From positions 2,851,568 through 2,915,567 of the forward strand of contig CM074807.1 of NCBI GenBank assembly GCA_037447605.1: a DNA stretch of 64,000 bases, written 5' to 3'. Position 1 is the stretch's first letter, and each line of letters opens with the position of its first letter. Both the position numbers and the translations under genes were made by a program. The DNA comes from Zygnema circumcarinatum (Eukaryota > Streptophyta > Zygnematophyceae > Zygnematales > Zygnemataceae). Positions 26,001 to 39,767 of the stretch are shown here, piece by piece. Under the pieces are notes generated by a model. That model saw only the letters and a list, made by a program, of their open reading frames with translations, was not told the origin of the DNA and did no database searches.

Positions 26001-29000
26001 CGCACTACACAACGCGGGCAGTCGGAGGGGCAGCGCAAGCGAGGCCGCCGCCCGTGCGCAGAGGCAGGCCCTCCTGGAGGCGCTGGGGGGGCGTGTGCCC
26101 CTAGCGGCTATGAGCACCATTTCTGGTACATTGTGCAATGCCTGCAGTAAAGGCTGCTTGCTTAGGAAGTAATGGAGCCTCAACAGTGGTAGGCCTTGTG
26201 GGATCAGTTCACATACATGATCTTTCCACTTTGTTTTCGGGAACTTTGTTCGTTGGCTGGGGTGCGGAGTCGGCGACATGCCTTGCGTCTGTACTACTTA
26301 TTGCGTAAAGGACGCGTATCGGAGCTTCTAGTTTCATCAATACCGACATCGTGGCATATTCTACGTAGACATCGCCTCGTGGCATTTGCATCATATGACG
26401 ACTCACACTGTAATTGTCCGTCAAGAGCTGCCTGCATTGGTATTTGGCGCGTCCTTATGGGCTAACTGCTGCAGAGCATTGAAGCAAAGTGGATCAATCC
26501 TACTATAGTGTTGCAAACCTGTTCGTTGCCACTCCTACTAATTCTTAGCATTCATCGACAAGATAGATAAATACCCAGATAAATGGGTTATTTCAAGAGA
26601 TGGTTTTTGCCCCTTCAGTTATGCACATGCTTATGTCAAATTTAAGGGCGTACTTCTGTAAAAACAGTCGATCTTCAGTGCAGTAAGATTACGAATGGTG
26701 GTAAAGGGTGTAGTTGACATTTGGCGATGAGTTTGGATGGATGGAGGGACAGTGGTGAAGGCGACTTATCTGCTGTCGGTGGCCTCGCTGGAAATTCTTC
26801 GCGTATCGAGAAGCGGAGGAGTGTTGCAGGGGCACATCGCGGGAGGGGCGAGTAGCAGCACCCTCTCCTGCAGCTTCGCGTATGCGGATGTGCCCACCCT
26901 CCAACCGGCTGTGCGCCAATGCCTGCTCGCTGTTATCGAGGGGACTTTCGATGCAGTCATGGCCGCTCTGGTAACTTTCCTTAACCTTTCTGCTTGCTGC
27001 CCATATGATTCCTCTGTTGAACTCTCGACTGTTTGAAAAGCTTGTCGTCCTACTTCCCGGAGTTGGTCTTTGTTTGCGCCTGCTGCTTTGTTCCTGTGGG
27101 GAAGTGGGGCTGCTGTTGGAATTTTTCGTATTCTTGTGCATGAATGTAAGACTGGAGAGCAGTCTGTGGGGCTTTTGCCAGGAGAGCGCGCCCAGGGCCG
27201 GACCGGCAGCAGAGAAATATGATGCGACTCTTGCCTCGCATGCATGTTTCCTGATTGGCCTGCACAGCAAGCAGCAGGACCAACTCGGTGATCTTGCCAG
27301 GAAGCTTCTGAGACGCTTGCGGAATCAATTCCCACAGGTACTCACTTGCCTGCCTACGTGCATTTGTCCCTGTCATTTCCTGATGATGAGGATGCCTTTG
27401 TGCAGCTTAAGGGCATACCTTCAAGGGCATGTTTTAATCCAATAAGCTACTCATGCAGAACATGTGAATGGTACATCTTTTGGGTTTTGTGGGCAGGTTC
27501 TATGGAATCAGAGCTGCATTGAAGCAGTTTTACAACTGCTGCCTGATGTAGGGCCTTCCTGGAGAGGGGACGATCCTTCCGCGGGCACAATAAGCCGTGA
27601 AGATGCTCAGAAGCAAGTGCAGGAGTGGCTCACTTCCGCTATGGCCCTCGCCCCCGCCAGCAGCCAAGCGCTGCTACAGGTCGGCTTTCAGAAGTCCTCA
27701 CCTTTGCATGTGTTGAAGTCTACGAGTGGTCAATCCGTATCACTTTTGACAGCCTTTTGACTGTCTCTCTCAGTCTTTGATGAATAATCTCGTGTCAATA
27801 GCATGAAATTTCAGTTCGGATAGAGTGGCTGCTGGCATCGGCAGTGGACGACAGCTAAAAGGGATTTTGTCAGTCTATCGACCATAGGAACGAAGTAGGC
27901 GTAGTGACGAACTGCCATTGAGTGTATGGTGGGCTTTAGGAGCTCCTCCGGAATGCGAATTTGAAGACGGGCGATCTCGTGGGCCTTTTCCCTCGCGGGG
28001 ACACCCTCGGCCGCGGTCAAACACAGGCTGCCAGCATGCTCTCTGCGGCAAATGCCGCATCGGCCGCTGCGGCAGGAGCAGGTGCTGCTCATTTCCTCGT
28101 CTTATCAATGTTCGGTAATACGTTTTTCACAAGAAACAGACTTCAGCTCTCCTTTGTCAAACATCGGTGTTTCTGTTGTTTCCTCGTACTTTTTGCGCAG
28201 ATGGGCATCGTTTTGGCAAGTGGGTTACCGACGTTCTCCCAGCCAGCATAAAGTCAGCCACTGTTAAATCGCAGTCGGCAGGAGAGATAGTGGGGATGAT
28301 GAAACTGGCTGCAACTCTTGCATCAGGTCTGGACTTTGAGGAAACCGCAGATTCAACTGCCGTCGCAAATAGTGTAGATAAAGGCCTTGTAAACCGGTTC
28401 GTGGCTCATCTTCAACGCTATGTTATCGCAGCTCAGAAGGGAGTGCAAATAAATGCAGCTAAATTCCGGGAAGCATGTATACAAGCAGCTTCACTTCTCC
28501 TATTTGAACAGGTGAGTGTTCTCCTTCTGGGATGGCAGCTTGTCAGGAAGCCTCTGAGTAATTAAGGGGAACGACGGCTGGCTATACGGCTCTGTAGTTC
28601 GGAAAGCTTAGACCTTTCCGGTGCACTTAAGGCAATCTTTTGTCGACCCCATGACATTGTGGCGGTTTTCAATCTCCACCCACATTCAAAGCCAATAGCT
28701 GAAACGGGTTTTTGTCGGATACAGAAGTGAACTTCACCCGAATGCATTATGTCTTTCTTAATCTCCAGTGGGTCCCATTCCATGGAACAGTCTAGACTGC
28801 CCCTCCATCACCTTACGTAAAGTAAAGTCTTCCTCACCCGACTCATGCAGGGCTCATGGCAATCCGCCGCCCCCGAAGGCTATGTACAGCTCCTTCGTCT
28901 CGTGTGTTGGAGTCCCGTCCGCCTCTTCACCAGAGAGGCTTTAGAGGCAGGAGTCTTTGTATGGGCATGGCTGTTAGCGGCACAGCCCGCCCTCAGCGTG

Positions 29001-32000
29001 CCCGTGCTCGCAGAGCTGGTCGACGCGTGGCGATGGGCGGGGGAGCAGCAAAAGGGACTCTTTGCTTCCAACTCAAACTGTGAGGGGCCGCGAGCAGAAC
29101 TCAAGCCTCATCTTGTGGCGGGGGAGGCGGAAGCATCGCCGGAGGGAGACCTAGTGGATGGCATCGCAGCTCATCACGTGTGGCTAGGGTTTTTCATTGA
29201 TAAATATGAGGTCGGTGTTTTGTTTTTTGTTTGAAGTGTCATGCGATTCGGTTGCTGAACTCAAGAGAAGTTTAACAGGAAGATTGGGAGTTGCATGCAA
29301 GCAAGTTCAAGTAGGGTAGTGAACTTATGCAATAGGCCGTAGTCTGTAGATCCCATTTCGTAATCTGATCGGATTCTTCAGCCCTCTTTGAAATCAGGTG
29401 TTGAGGCACAGCAGCGTGGAAGCGGTAGCGCTCATTTCTCGACTGCTACAGACCTCCCTGCACAACCCCTCGGGCCTCTGCCTCCATCCCGCGGCTGGGA
29501 GTGCGGTGTACAGTTTGCTTTGGTTTGCCCTGCATTGTGCAACAGAGCAGCTTCCGCACACTCCGCCAGCAGGAAAAATGGCTTGGAATCTGCTCAAGGC
29601 AAAAGTGCATCGGTGAGTTGCTAGTTTCAACGTGCTACAGTTGACTAACAAATAGTTTCTATAATTTTTTTTTAAGTGATTAGGAAGTTTCTCAGTTACC
29701 TCTGCTGTTTTCCTTCTCGCCCTCCCTCTGCTAGTAATGAGCTTATATAGCCCGAAGTTAATGGAGGAAGAATTTTGTAGCTGCCGGCTGGACAGATATG
29801 TTAGCATCCTGCCCCATGAGTCTGCTTGATCTTCATCACATCCCTGTTACTATTTTCTCGTTCTGCATGGGAACCTGCCGGCCGATGCTAGTTATTTTTA
29901 TTCAGTGCTGTATGCCCCGCAGACCTTCATATTCTGTTCTCAGCTACTGAGGTTGCCCCATTGCTCACTGCCCCATTTGACCTGCGATCTCTTTCAAAGA
30001 TCAGTTCTCTTCTTTGTACAATCAGAGAAGGCAGCTGAGACCGCTCGTGCTAGCAGTAGGCCCTTCTTTTCATGTGTATTAAGATAAAACAAAGGTGATG
30101 TGGATTATGGCGAGAGCTGAATGGAGCAATGCGGCTGCATATGCAGGGCGGCATTGGCGCGATTTTCAGTCCCTCCTTCATGGTATGACGGAGGAGGCAT
30201 ATCACTCACAGAAGCAGAAGGTCGGTCACTAGAGCGATTTGTGAAGCTGCTTGAGAGCGAGGAGATGGATCGGGACTTTGGGAAAGGACGCGCAAATGCT
30301 GCTCAGGTGGGCCATATTTGTATCTGTTTGTGAGGATGCAAACGGCAATCTGCATTCTGTATTCCTTTTCATACTCCCCAAGCTCGCAATTTGTCGGCTA
30401 TTTCCCAATTGTTCAGTAAAGTGTGGTTATATGCATCCCGGGTAGCAGGCCCCTCATCCCGTGTGGGGTACATCCGACCAAGATGCCGCCGTGCAGCGAC
30501 GCAGAAGGCGGCAACTTCTGTTACTTCTTTGTTCTCACGAACAAGATAGACTGGATACATGGGCTCAGCCACTCAAGTGAGCACCTTTCACTCTCCTCCC
30601 TTCCCTCAGATCCAAACGCTGCTACAACTGTAAATGGGCAAGGTTGAAGTATCTAAGCTTTTGCCAATGTTCCGCAGGGACACAATGCCCATTCGCATTC
30701 GCTCGAGTGCGGTGAGTGCAGAGCAGTGGACAGAGCACGCGCGCACTGCATGGGCTGTGGACCCTCGCATTGCTATCTTCATGCTTGGCAGATTTTCAGA
30801 AAACAGTTTTTTGAGGGCTGAGGTCAACGCCCTGGTCAAGGTGCGTTTGGGCACACCTTAGACTCTCCCAGAATTGTGGACATTGGATCTGTTCTACCAA
30901 GATCAGATCCTACCCTCCGTTTTGCCTAATTTTCTGTCCGCTAAATTTGTGGAAGAAAGGATCGGTGGCTGCCTTTTACAACGGAAAAACCCATGCAGGG
31001 GTTGAAGGTAAAGCACAGTATCAGCCTCCCTGACATGAGGCCGCTCTTTGTCTCTGAGCCGACAGGGGGGCATCAAGGAGATATGGAGCATTCCTGAAGC
31101 TATTCCCTTGTTTGTCACGCCGACCGCTGTAGAGGAAGACTCGCCCTTACTACAGCAGCTCCCTTATTGGACTCCGTGCTCCATAACTGCAGCTTTGGAG
31201 CTACTTACCCCGCCCTACAAGGGCCATCCTCGCGTGATGGCATACGTTTTGCGAGTGCTGGAGGGATACCCGCCGGAGAGGGTGACAGCATTCATGCCCC
31301 AATTGGTGCAAGCTCTGAGATATGACAACGAGGTGAAGCTGTGGGCTTTGGCAAAGTTCTATCTTGTGAATTGTCTCCAGCCTGTACTATCAGCCTGTGC
31401 TCCACCCCCTCATGCAATGCTGGAGAGTGCTGGTCTGAATGACTGGGCAGTCCGTTGACAGAGGAGACACTGCTTGCTGTTGTGCAGGGTTTGGTGGAAG
31501 ACTACCTTTTGATCGCAGCGCAGAAGAGCAACTTGTTTGCTCACATTCTTATTTGGCAGCTGCAGGTACTGTGACTTTTTCAGCGTCTTCTGTTCTGTGC
31601 ATCTGCATCTGCAAACAGTTGTGGTGACCGTAGTTAACCGTTCTTGTTGATGTCCTATTGTTTATCTGTTAATAAGAAGGGGAATGGGGGAGCTTTTGGC
31701 GGTTAGGGTGAAGAGGCTCCAACAGAAGATGCTGTTAGCAAACCTGCAGAAGCCTCAAAGGTGGGACACATATCGCTTGTGAATTCATCTTGAAAGTGAG
31801 ATCCTTTTTTGTATCGTGTATCCTGAAAATCTGTTCTTGCATCAAATTGCATGCTGTCTGTCTCTCTCCCCTTGTGCCAGGATAGTTTCTCGTATATAAA
31901 GGGCGTGCACTGAGTTTGAGGATGGTCGCTACTCTATCAGGTTCCAACCAACTTGCTGTATGAGATTGTACCGAAAGTTCGACAACGGATCATCGACAGC

Positions 32001-34189
32001 TTCTCGCCAGAAGCTCGTGGTGCCTTTGAACGCGAGTTTAAATTCTTTGACGATGTAACATCCATATCGGGAACCCTGAAGCCAATACCAAAAGATCAGC
32101 GGCGGGCAGCTCTACAGCAGTAATGCTCATCTCGTCCCTTCACTTTTCATGGCACCACATCTGCCATGTACCTACACATATAGCACAGCAGTGTCTTGAT
32201 TTGTCAACTGAATGGTCTAAGAAGAAAGTTTGCTCCGAGAGACAGACTTCGTTCCGACAACTGAATGGACGACGCCTGCTTGCAGGGAGTTGGAAATGGT
32301 TCGATTGGAGGGCGACGATGTGTATTTACCCACTGCCCCCCACTTGCTGGTGAGAGGAGTAGTGCCCGATTCCGGCATCGCGCTGCAGTCGGCCAAGAAG
32401 GTGCCCATCATGGTCACTTTCAACGTGCAAGAGCAGGGACACGGCAGCGAGCACAAGGGGCTGTGGAGACAAGCCTGCATATTCAAGGCAAGGCCCGCTT
32501 CTTCCTTTGCCTCCCTCCAGTCCGGAGGGTTTTTTTTCCTCTGAGAGTTGCAGGTAAGTGAAAGTCGTAAGTGTAATGCTGTGTCTGAGAGAAAGGCTTT
32601 GTCGAGATTCATATTGGCACTCCCATTTGTACCGGCAGGCTTGTAAAATGAGACTCTGCCAGGGGTTGGTATTTATCTCTTTCCGGCTGACCTCCCCTTG
32701 GAGCTGCAGGTGGGCGATGATTGCCGGCAGGACGTGTTGGCGCTGCAAGTCATTGCACTGCTGCGAGATATCAATAGGGCCTGTGGACTTGACCTCTATC
32801 TGTTTCCATATGGGGTTCTGCCTACCGGCTATGAGCGGGGCATCATTGAGGTGGTTCTCCTTCTCTCTTCATCAATCGAACTCCCTTAAATTTTTGTGGA
32901 GTATCTTTGGATAAAGATCTTATGGGAATGCTGAAATTCAAGCATTTGTGCATCTTGATGGATGATCTGACTATGAAGCAGGATATCAGACTCAAATGCT
33001 TTTATTGAAAAGGGAGGGAGGATATGACAAGCATTACGAGCCATATTGTCCTTTTGTCTGGTTGTAGGCCCTCGGCATAGGCTGCATGCTATAGTATCTT
33101 CCTTTGACTATTGTAAGCTGCATAGCTATGATGCTTACATATGCCAGAGAAGCTGGCGAATGCCTGTTTGCAGGTTGTACCCAACACTCGGAGCCGCAAT
33201 CAGATGTTTGAGATCACAGATGCCGGACTGCTTGAACTTTTCCAGCAAGAGTATGGGCCGGTGGGAAGCCCTGGTTTTGAGGCAGCTCGTTTGAACTTCA
33301 TCAACAGCAGTGCCGGCTATGCAGTGGCGAGCCTCCTGCTGCAGCCCAAGGACCGTCACAATGGCAACCTTCTATTTGACAGGTAGCCATCATGCATAAG
33401 CACTAGTTAGAATAGCAGGCCCCAACAGATCGGAGGATTTTTGCAGCGTTTCATGCGAAAAGCCACAATGGGGTGGGCTCCCTGTGGAAAAAAGGGCTGT
33501 TCGCTCCACCTTCTAGAAAAGACGTTTGCAGGAGTCTACCGACAAACGGATGAGTGTGATGAATGTATGCAGGGATGGACGGCTCGTTCACATTGACTTC
33601 GGTTTCCTTCTTGAAACATCTCCTGGTGGGAATATGCGATTCGAGAGTGCAGCTTTTAAGCTCAGCTATGAAATGACACAGATTCTTGACCCGTCAGGGG
33701 CTATGAAGAGCGAGCCGTGGTATCGGTTCGTGAGGTGAGTGATGTTGGCTTATGGTTAAAGCACACTCTGTCGTTACTCCATCCCCGCATCTGTTATGCA
33801 TGCTTGTCACAGACACTTACTCTTTAGTCATTCACTCCTTAGCTCGTGGTTCTGGAGTTTTCCTTATTCCTATATGCTTCTTTTCAGAGTTAGGAATGGA
33901 CACGAAGCGGATGTTTCTTTGGTGGTGCAGTCTGTGCGTGAAGGGCTACCTCGCTGCTCGGCAGCACATGGACGGCATCCTCTCCACCGTCCAGCTCATG
34001 GCGGACAGTGGCCTGCCCTGCTTTAGCAGAGGGGACCCAATGGGGAACCTCCGGAAGCGGTTTCATCCCGAGATGAATGAGAGGGAGGCGGCCAACTTCA
34101 TGATCACAACGTGTACAGACGCCTACAACAAGTGGACCACTGCGGGCTATGACCTCATCCAGTATCTGCAACAGGGCATTGAGAGATAG
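20045..34189 (+). CDS. PI4KA: Phosphatidylinositol 4-kinase alpha (type III)
   Basis: Makes PtdIns4P from PtdIns and ATP, in plants and animals chiefly at the plasma membrane within a scaffold complex. At least 25 exons. The first (20045 or Met at 20054, to about 21219) matches the plant N-terminus ([25 protein letters not shown]). The middle exons are helical solenoid (for example [20 protein letters not shown] near 25.5 kb). The PIK accessory domain lies at about 31.07-31.57 kb ([31 protein letters not shown]). The catalytic domain runs about 31.94-34.19 kb: [32 protein letters not shown]-type stretch [20 protein letters not shown], catalytic loop [11 protein letters not shown] (exon ending 33382), HIDFGF (exon from 33573), then [13 protein letters not shown] and the terminal [21 protein letters not shown]. 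Both key kinase motifs are intact. Gene length reflects introns of 100-900 bp. Individual middle exon edges are not certified. Confidence 0.95.
24926..25022 (+). repeat. CTT/TTC polypyrimidine tract in a PI4K alpha intron
   Basis: Nearly 100 bases of C and T (CTTCTTCTCC-type units) inside an intron, well upstream of the next recognisable exon (25.4 kb). Simple-sequence DNA. Confidence 0.7.
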
Positions 34190-35459
34190 GCTTCCTGGGA
34201 GCGAGGGAGATAGGGGAGGGGGGAGGGGGGCACGCAGGTTCATAGCATTTTTGGCGGCTCAATTGATTAATTATCGTTAGAGGAATAACACAATTAGTCT
34301 GATGCCACCTAGTTCCTGCTGAGAAATAGGGCTGGAAGTTTGTAGGTGATCAGGCGATTTGAGCATGGGCTGAACAAGGTGAGCAGGTGCTTCGGCTGAA
34401 TGTTGCATCAGATGATGCGCTTAGAAAGAGGGCGGGGCGCTGATTGGGCTGCCTTTCATCTCTGTAAGAAACATGAAGACGCAGAATTTTCTGTCGCCAG
34501 TCGTGCCGCGGAATGTCAGTGGCTTTGATGTGGTGATGTGAAGGAGTTAGATTAATTTTGTGTGGCTCGTACGGCACTTGTATGGGCAGCAGCGTGTAGG
34601 GCACTTCCATAGGTTACAGAATGCGGTAATATGGAGAAACCATGGTGCGTGTCTTGTCAAATGTCGTGCATTGAGACCATGCGGACAGGAGGGGGGACGT
34701 GCCCACTCATCAGCAGCTTCGATTCAAAAGTAAGAAAAAAAAAGGTGTCATTTCTTTGGTCTTAGTAGATCTTTGGAATTGTTTGAAGCGCATCGTGAGT
34801 GTGCTTGAGCTTTGCTCATGGCCCGTGAATGACAACAACCATGGAGAGGGATTTTGGAGCCCTGAGCTCGATCAGTCCCTGGGGGGGCAATGTCTACCCT
34901 CACATCTCACATCGGAGACCTTCGCTCTTCTTTCTCGAGCCATGTTGTTGTTGGGCCTAGAAACAGACTCCAGCTCATGGCTTCTACCTTTCGTCCTAGA
35001 TCCTTTGTGACCAGTTCCTCGTGGTTCCCCATGTTGCTCTTTGCCCCATACATTCGATTGCCTCGCCATCCGTGAGACCAATGCCAATTCCATTCCTCGC
35101 AACTTCAGTGGCGCCGTTCCAAAGCGGGCCATGGCCCAAGAAAAGCGACAGGACAGGTCGTGAGGTCGAAATTTGGTGCAGCAAAAGACTGCGACTGCTT
35201 TTTGGAGCGTCCCTCGCCGCCGATCCATTTTGGGCCCAACTGGCTCCTTGACGCTGAATTTCTAATTTCTGCCTGGAGGGCTTTTAGCGTGGGCCGTGAG
35301 AGCGGGAGTGGATCACAGGTTGCAGCTCTGCGGGAGCTGCTGTGGGCTTGTCTCCGCGCCACTCTCCCGCCCTGGTTCTGAGTGCCTGTCACAATTCTGT
35401 CCTCTTAGGTTCAGGAGGGCATTTGTTTCAGCAGCGAAGGGAGGGATTTGGAGCCAATC
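34190..35459. other. Intergenic region between PI4K alpha and the pinin-like gene
   Basis: Starts with a G-rich run (GGGGAGGGGGGAGGGGGG near 34212-34229) directly after the PI4K alpha stop. No supported gene; the last few hundred bases should hold the pinin-like promoter and 5' UTR. Confidence 0.4.
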
Positions 35460-38400
35460 ATGGCTACCGTGAACGACGGGGAGCTTCCAAATGCACCAGT
35501 TGGCAAGTCGGAGAACGAGCTTCGGCGAGAACTGGAAGAGCTTGAGCGGCAGCAGCAGCAGGTGCACTATTGAAGAGGAGACCTTGTTTCTTTGGTTTCA
35601 AAATTTTGTGCTGTTTGTGCTTCTATAGGTACTAGGAACAAAATCTTTGCTCCCTTTAGTAGGGCAGTACGAGCTGCTTTTGCAGGCGGGAGGGCGCGTG
35701 CTCAACAAGATGTATCCAGATTTTTGCTCAGGATTTTGCGCGATGTGGTGAGGGTTTTTATGAGGCACAGATTAATGAGCGTCTGCGGGAGTCTATCCCC
35801 AATCGGAGATATTTGCGAGCAGCAGGACGTGGAGGACCTGCAGGAGGTCCAGGGGCATCAAACTGGCCTGGTGGAGATGCAGGGCCTCCATTTAGAACTC
35901 CAGGGGGACGCGGTTTCCAGCGCGGTGTTGTTCGCACAGTGAGCCAATTCAACTCTTCGCAATTATCTGAAATTTTTAGCTCTGAAAGGTCTTCTCGAGT
36001 AGCTTACTTCTACTTGTTTTCTAAGACAAAGAAGAATAAATGGCGCTGTGGAAGGCCATTGATCTTTTGCAGACTGAACATGGCTCGTACTGCTAAAGGA
36101 CAACCTGACGTTCTGTTTGATTTTTGCAGTTTGAGGAGACAGGCTTGGGTGAGGAGCAACCAGCACGGAAGAGGAGGCTCTCATCTGCAGTTGTCAAGGT
36201 CTGACTTCGACGTTTTGGGTCTCCGCTCGCAGGTTTAGGTGGTCATCATTTGCAAATTATAGGGGCCGTATTGCCTGCTTGTTGATTCGCTTTTACCGGG
36301 CATTTGTCATTCCAAGAAGCAACTCGCACGTTACCGTTTCAGTACTTTATTTGATGTAACTGCTGATATTGGAATGTGAATGGCGTTGTGAGATGCTGAC
36401 TACTTTCTGGATGAACTATGTACAGGTGAATAATTCTGAAGCAGAAAACCTGGTCGGAAATGGGCAAGGGGAGGAAACCGAAGAGGACAGGGGCCGTCCT
36501 TTAGAAGGAAGGAAATTTTACGATGGTTCTCGCTTTTCAGGGCGCCATGCGGTGCGATTCCTGCCTTTCCTTTTTAGCTCAATAACGAGCTGTATTGCAA
36601 TTATGTGTAGGAATTAAGAAGCATGGTAGAATCGTAACAGGCGTCAATCTAGCAAAGGCCTGAAAATCGTTGTTGGGTCCAATAGGAACGAAAGGTGGTA
36701 CGGCCTGTGCTCGCTTCACAAGGAGGATCATTGGCTGAATCATGCCTTCTCGTCTTTTATCCAGATGGACGCAGAGCCTATGGCCCCTGTGCCTCGTGTG
36801 TTGCCAGTAGAGCACGATCCCAAATTGACACGTCGAAATCGGCGAATGTTCGGAGCACTCTTGTTGGGCACTCTGGAGGTTGGTTGTTCCCCTGACCAAT
36901 TTATTTTGAGCTGCTGGAGGTGTGTTAGTTCTTCAAACTTGAAAGCTGCCAATTAACCTGGCCTTTTTGATTAATACTTTAGGGGGGTAACGACAGTGTG
37001 ATAGGAATGGGTTCCGAGGTTAGAGAGACAGTGGGAAAGTATTGTGATGGGCTAATTCACTTACCGCGATCCACAATTTGTTTGGTTGGCTCTTAGAAAC
37101 GATACACATGGTTCCACTAAAGAAAAAGTGAAAAACTCAAAGTCTTAGACAGTTAAACACATCCTTCTAGATTTGAAAATTATGCTTGCTTGCAGTCAGG
37201 TCAATCCTTGATGAGTGAACGTCAACTGAGAGATTCTAGTTTGCTATATGTGCAGAAATTTAAGGAGGAAGACAAAAAACTACAGGGTTCGGATGCATAC
37301 CTCAGACGCAATTTTTCACTGCAAAAGGTACATTTTGCTCACATTTACTGTTGTCTTCGAGAGAGTTGCACAGTTTTGGTATCGGAAATCCGCTGGTTCT
37401 GACGCTCCATTGTAATTTCTTCAGTTACACGCTAACTCAGTCGGCGTGCTGTACTGTCTTGTAGGAAATGTCTGCTTCCCAGTGGTAGACTTGAGAGCAG
37501 TTTGGTTGTGATGATCGTCTGATTAAGATGGAAGAGTTTATCGTGATGGCCCGACCTTCCCGTGTCTGTAGGCGGAGCAGAGAAAAATGGAAGAAAGTGA
37601 GCGCCTTCGTCAACAAGAGCGCAAGGAGGCAGAGGAGCGCCGGAAAAAGGATCTGGTTAGTTGGAACAATGGCATTGAATTTCATATGTCTGTCCATAAC
37701 GAGAGATGTGAAAATTGACTGGCGGGTGTGGTGAGGGGCGGGATCATACGCTTTGAGAAGGCGAATCTTCATTTGTAAAGAATTTGCCTCTGCGGCGTCC
37801 TTTCTCGCACAAATCTTTATCTAAGGCTCAGTAGAGTTCAGGTAGGCTAGAGAAGTCATCATGCCAAGCTGGTGAAGTCTCTCAGAGGTCATGTGAGGGC
37901 TATTTTTTTTTTGGCGATGGAGCAGACATTGCGAGCTCGATTGGCTGCAAAGGCAGAAGAGAAGCAGTTGGAGCTGTTGTACTTGCAGTGGGCCTCACAT
38001 CGTGAGCGCCTCTCAATGGTTTTGAGGTAAGTAAAATTACTTTGATGATGCTGTTGTTTTCTTTCTATTCATGCACTCCCGACTCCAGTTGTTATGAGGG
38101 CCGTCCGGGTCATCTGATGCTTTTGTCGAATCCAAGGTCAAGCCATTTTTGAAAGGATTTCCACCAATTGAACCAACGTGAATTGCTAAGTAGGGGGTTG
38201 ATTCCGTTGTGGTGCAACAGAACACGGTCGAAGCCGTCAATATTTTTCCAACCTGCGCAGAGCTGTGAGGCCACGGACTTACTTCTTGAAGAGCAGCAAA
38301 AGGTAATTGTAGGACCAAGACCCAGGGACTATGTGTCCAATGTCAGGGTGTCTGCATGTAGGCAGGCTGATTATAATTTTTGATACACTAATATTGATTA

Positions 38401-38852
38401 TCTGGCATAAAACTTGCTGACCTTTCTGGGCGGGTGACTCCCAGGAATTGGAGGATTGGCGACAATCAAAGAGAGCTGAAATGCAGCAGTACTGTGCAGC
38501 AGTGCAAGATGAGTATCTTGCAAATGTCGAGAAGGAGCTTGAGCGTTGGCGGACAGGGGAGGCGCCTTTTAGGAGGGCTCATCAGCAAAGCTCGGTACGC
38601 CCCAATGAGGGAATGCAGGAGCAGGGAGAGAGACAGGAACAGAGGGAGGAGAGCACGATTGCGGGGGAGGATATGGGCCCCTTAACGGCAGCAGATGATG
38701 AAGAGTTGGGAGAGGGCTCTGAACCGGTTGTAGAAGAAGAGAAGGAGGCTTCGGGTGCTGTGGAAGATTTGGGTGACGTTAACATGAGCAGTGCAAAGGA
38801 AGCAGAGTTCCAGCAAGAAGAAGTGCAGGAAAGAGAGGAAGAGGATACTTGA
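35460..38852 (+). CDS. PNN: Pinin/SDK/memA-domain protein (pre-mRNA splicing, exon-junction-associated)
   Basis: Ten exons, all in phase: 35460-35561, 35771-35938, 36130-36198, 36426-36551, 36765-36878, 37256-37327, 37572-37655, 37926-38026, 38221-38302, 38445-38852; about 441 aa. The pinin/SDK/memA core is clear: RRNRRMFGALLLGTLE (about 178-193), KFKEEDKKLQGSDAYLRRN, LQKAEQRKMEESERLRQQER, a charged helix (KEAEERRKKDLTLRARLAAK), LELLYLQWASHRERL, RTRSKPSIFFQPA, then ANVEKELERW. The N-terminus has a short coiled coil (ENELRRELEELERQQQQ) and a Gly/Pro/Arg-rich stretch; the C-terminus is Glu-rich. Pinin homologues act in the nucleus in the ASAP/PSAP branch of the exon junction complex. Gene order of exons matches the Arabidopsis pinin-like protein throughout. 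Confidence 0.93.
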
Positions 38853-39767
38853 AGGGATGGACGGCAGGGGCTTAGGGGCTTATGCTTGCGAGGCTTTCCT
38901 TAATATTGATAATGCCAGAATTGGTTTTTAAAAGCACTTGCTTGCGCACATTTTTTGCCCTATTCTTTTATGTTGTGTTAAACCAATATGAACTGCAACA
39001 TTTTTCTTATGTTCGAAGTCGTGTCATGACGTTTCAGACCATGGGACTTTTAAGGTTCGTGCCTTTGCGTGGGCTTTCATACCTCCGGTTTTTGTCTTAC
39101 AAAGCGCTATCGTGGGGTTGCTGCACAAGTGGAGGGCCCCTTCCTTACAGATGCAAACCAAAAAGCAGCGCTTGGTTTTATGCACTCAATTGGGCCTAAG
39201 GATTCGGACAGGCAACCATGGGGAAAAAGACTGAACTGACTGCGGTACACAGCGCAGGCCTGTATAACCCCTCGCACAGACTAAAGCATCCTGATGCCAA
39301 CACAAGTGTGGAAAGTGGCCGGAGAAGAAGGGAGTCAGATTGAGAAACCATGACGTCGAAAGGCAATTTCTTGTTTTTAAATAAAGACAAAGCTTTTTTA
39401 ACAATAAAATTTGAACCAAAAGCTTCTACGCTACAGTTGGAACTGCTGTACTGTATCCAAAATTTATTCTAAAAGGAAAGGACGACTCCAGCAGCAGCGT
39501 AAACCAAAACTCAGTCACACTATGCCTGTGTCCTACTGAACGAGCCGCGTGTGGACAATAACCTAAGCCAAAAAAAGACACCTTTTGCACCTTTACTTAT
39601 TGCTGGCTGCAACCTACACAAGAAATGCAGAACTTTAAGTAAACCTATGTAAGAACTTCGAAAACCCTAACCAGTGAGGAGGATCTCCAGCTTTTGTAAG
39701 CTGTTACAGCACGGCCTGTCCTCCAGTAAAAACACGTCTGTTTCCAAGTGCTCCAAGCAAAGCGGTT
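38853..39767. other. Convergent 3' region between the pinin-like gene and the DHBP synthase gene
   Basis: Two genes converge here. An AATAAA occurs near 39404 and another near 39379. No coding region recognised. Confidence 0.4.
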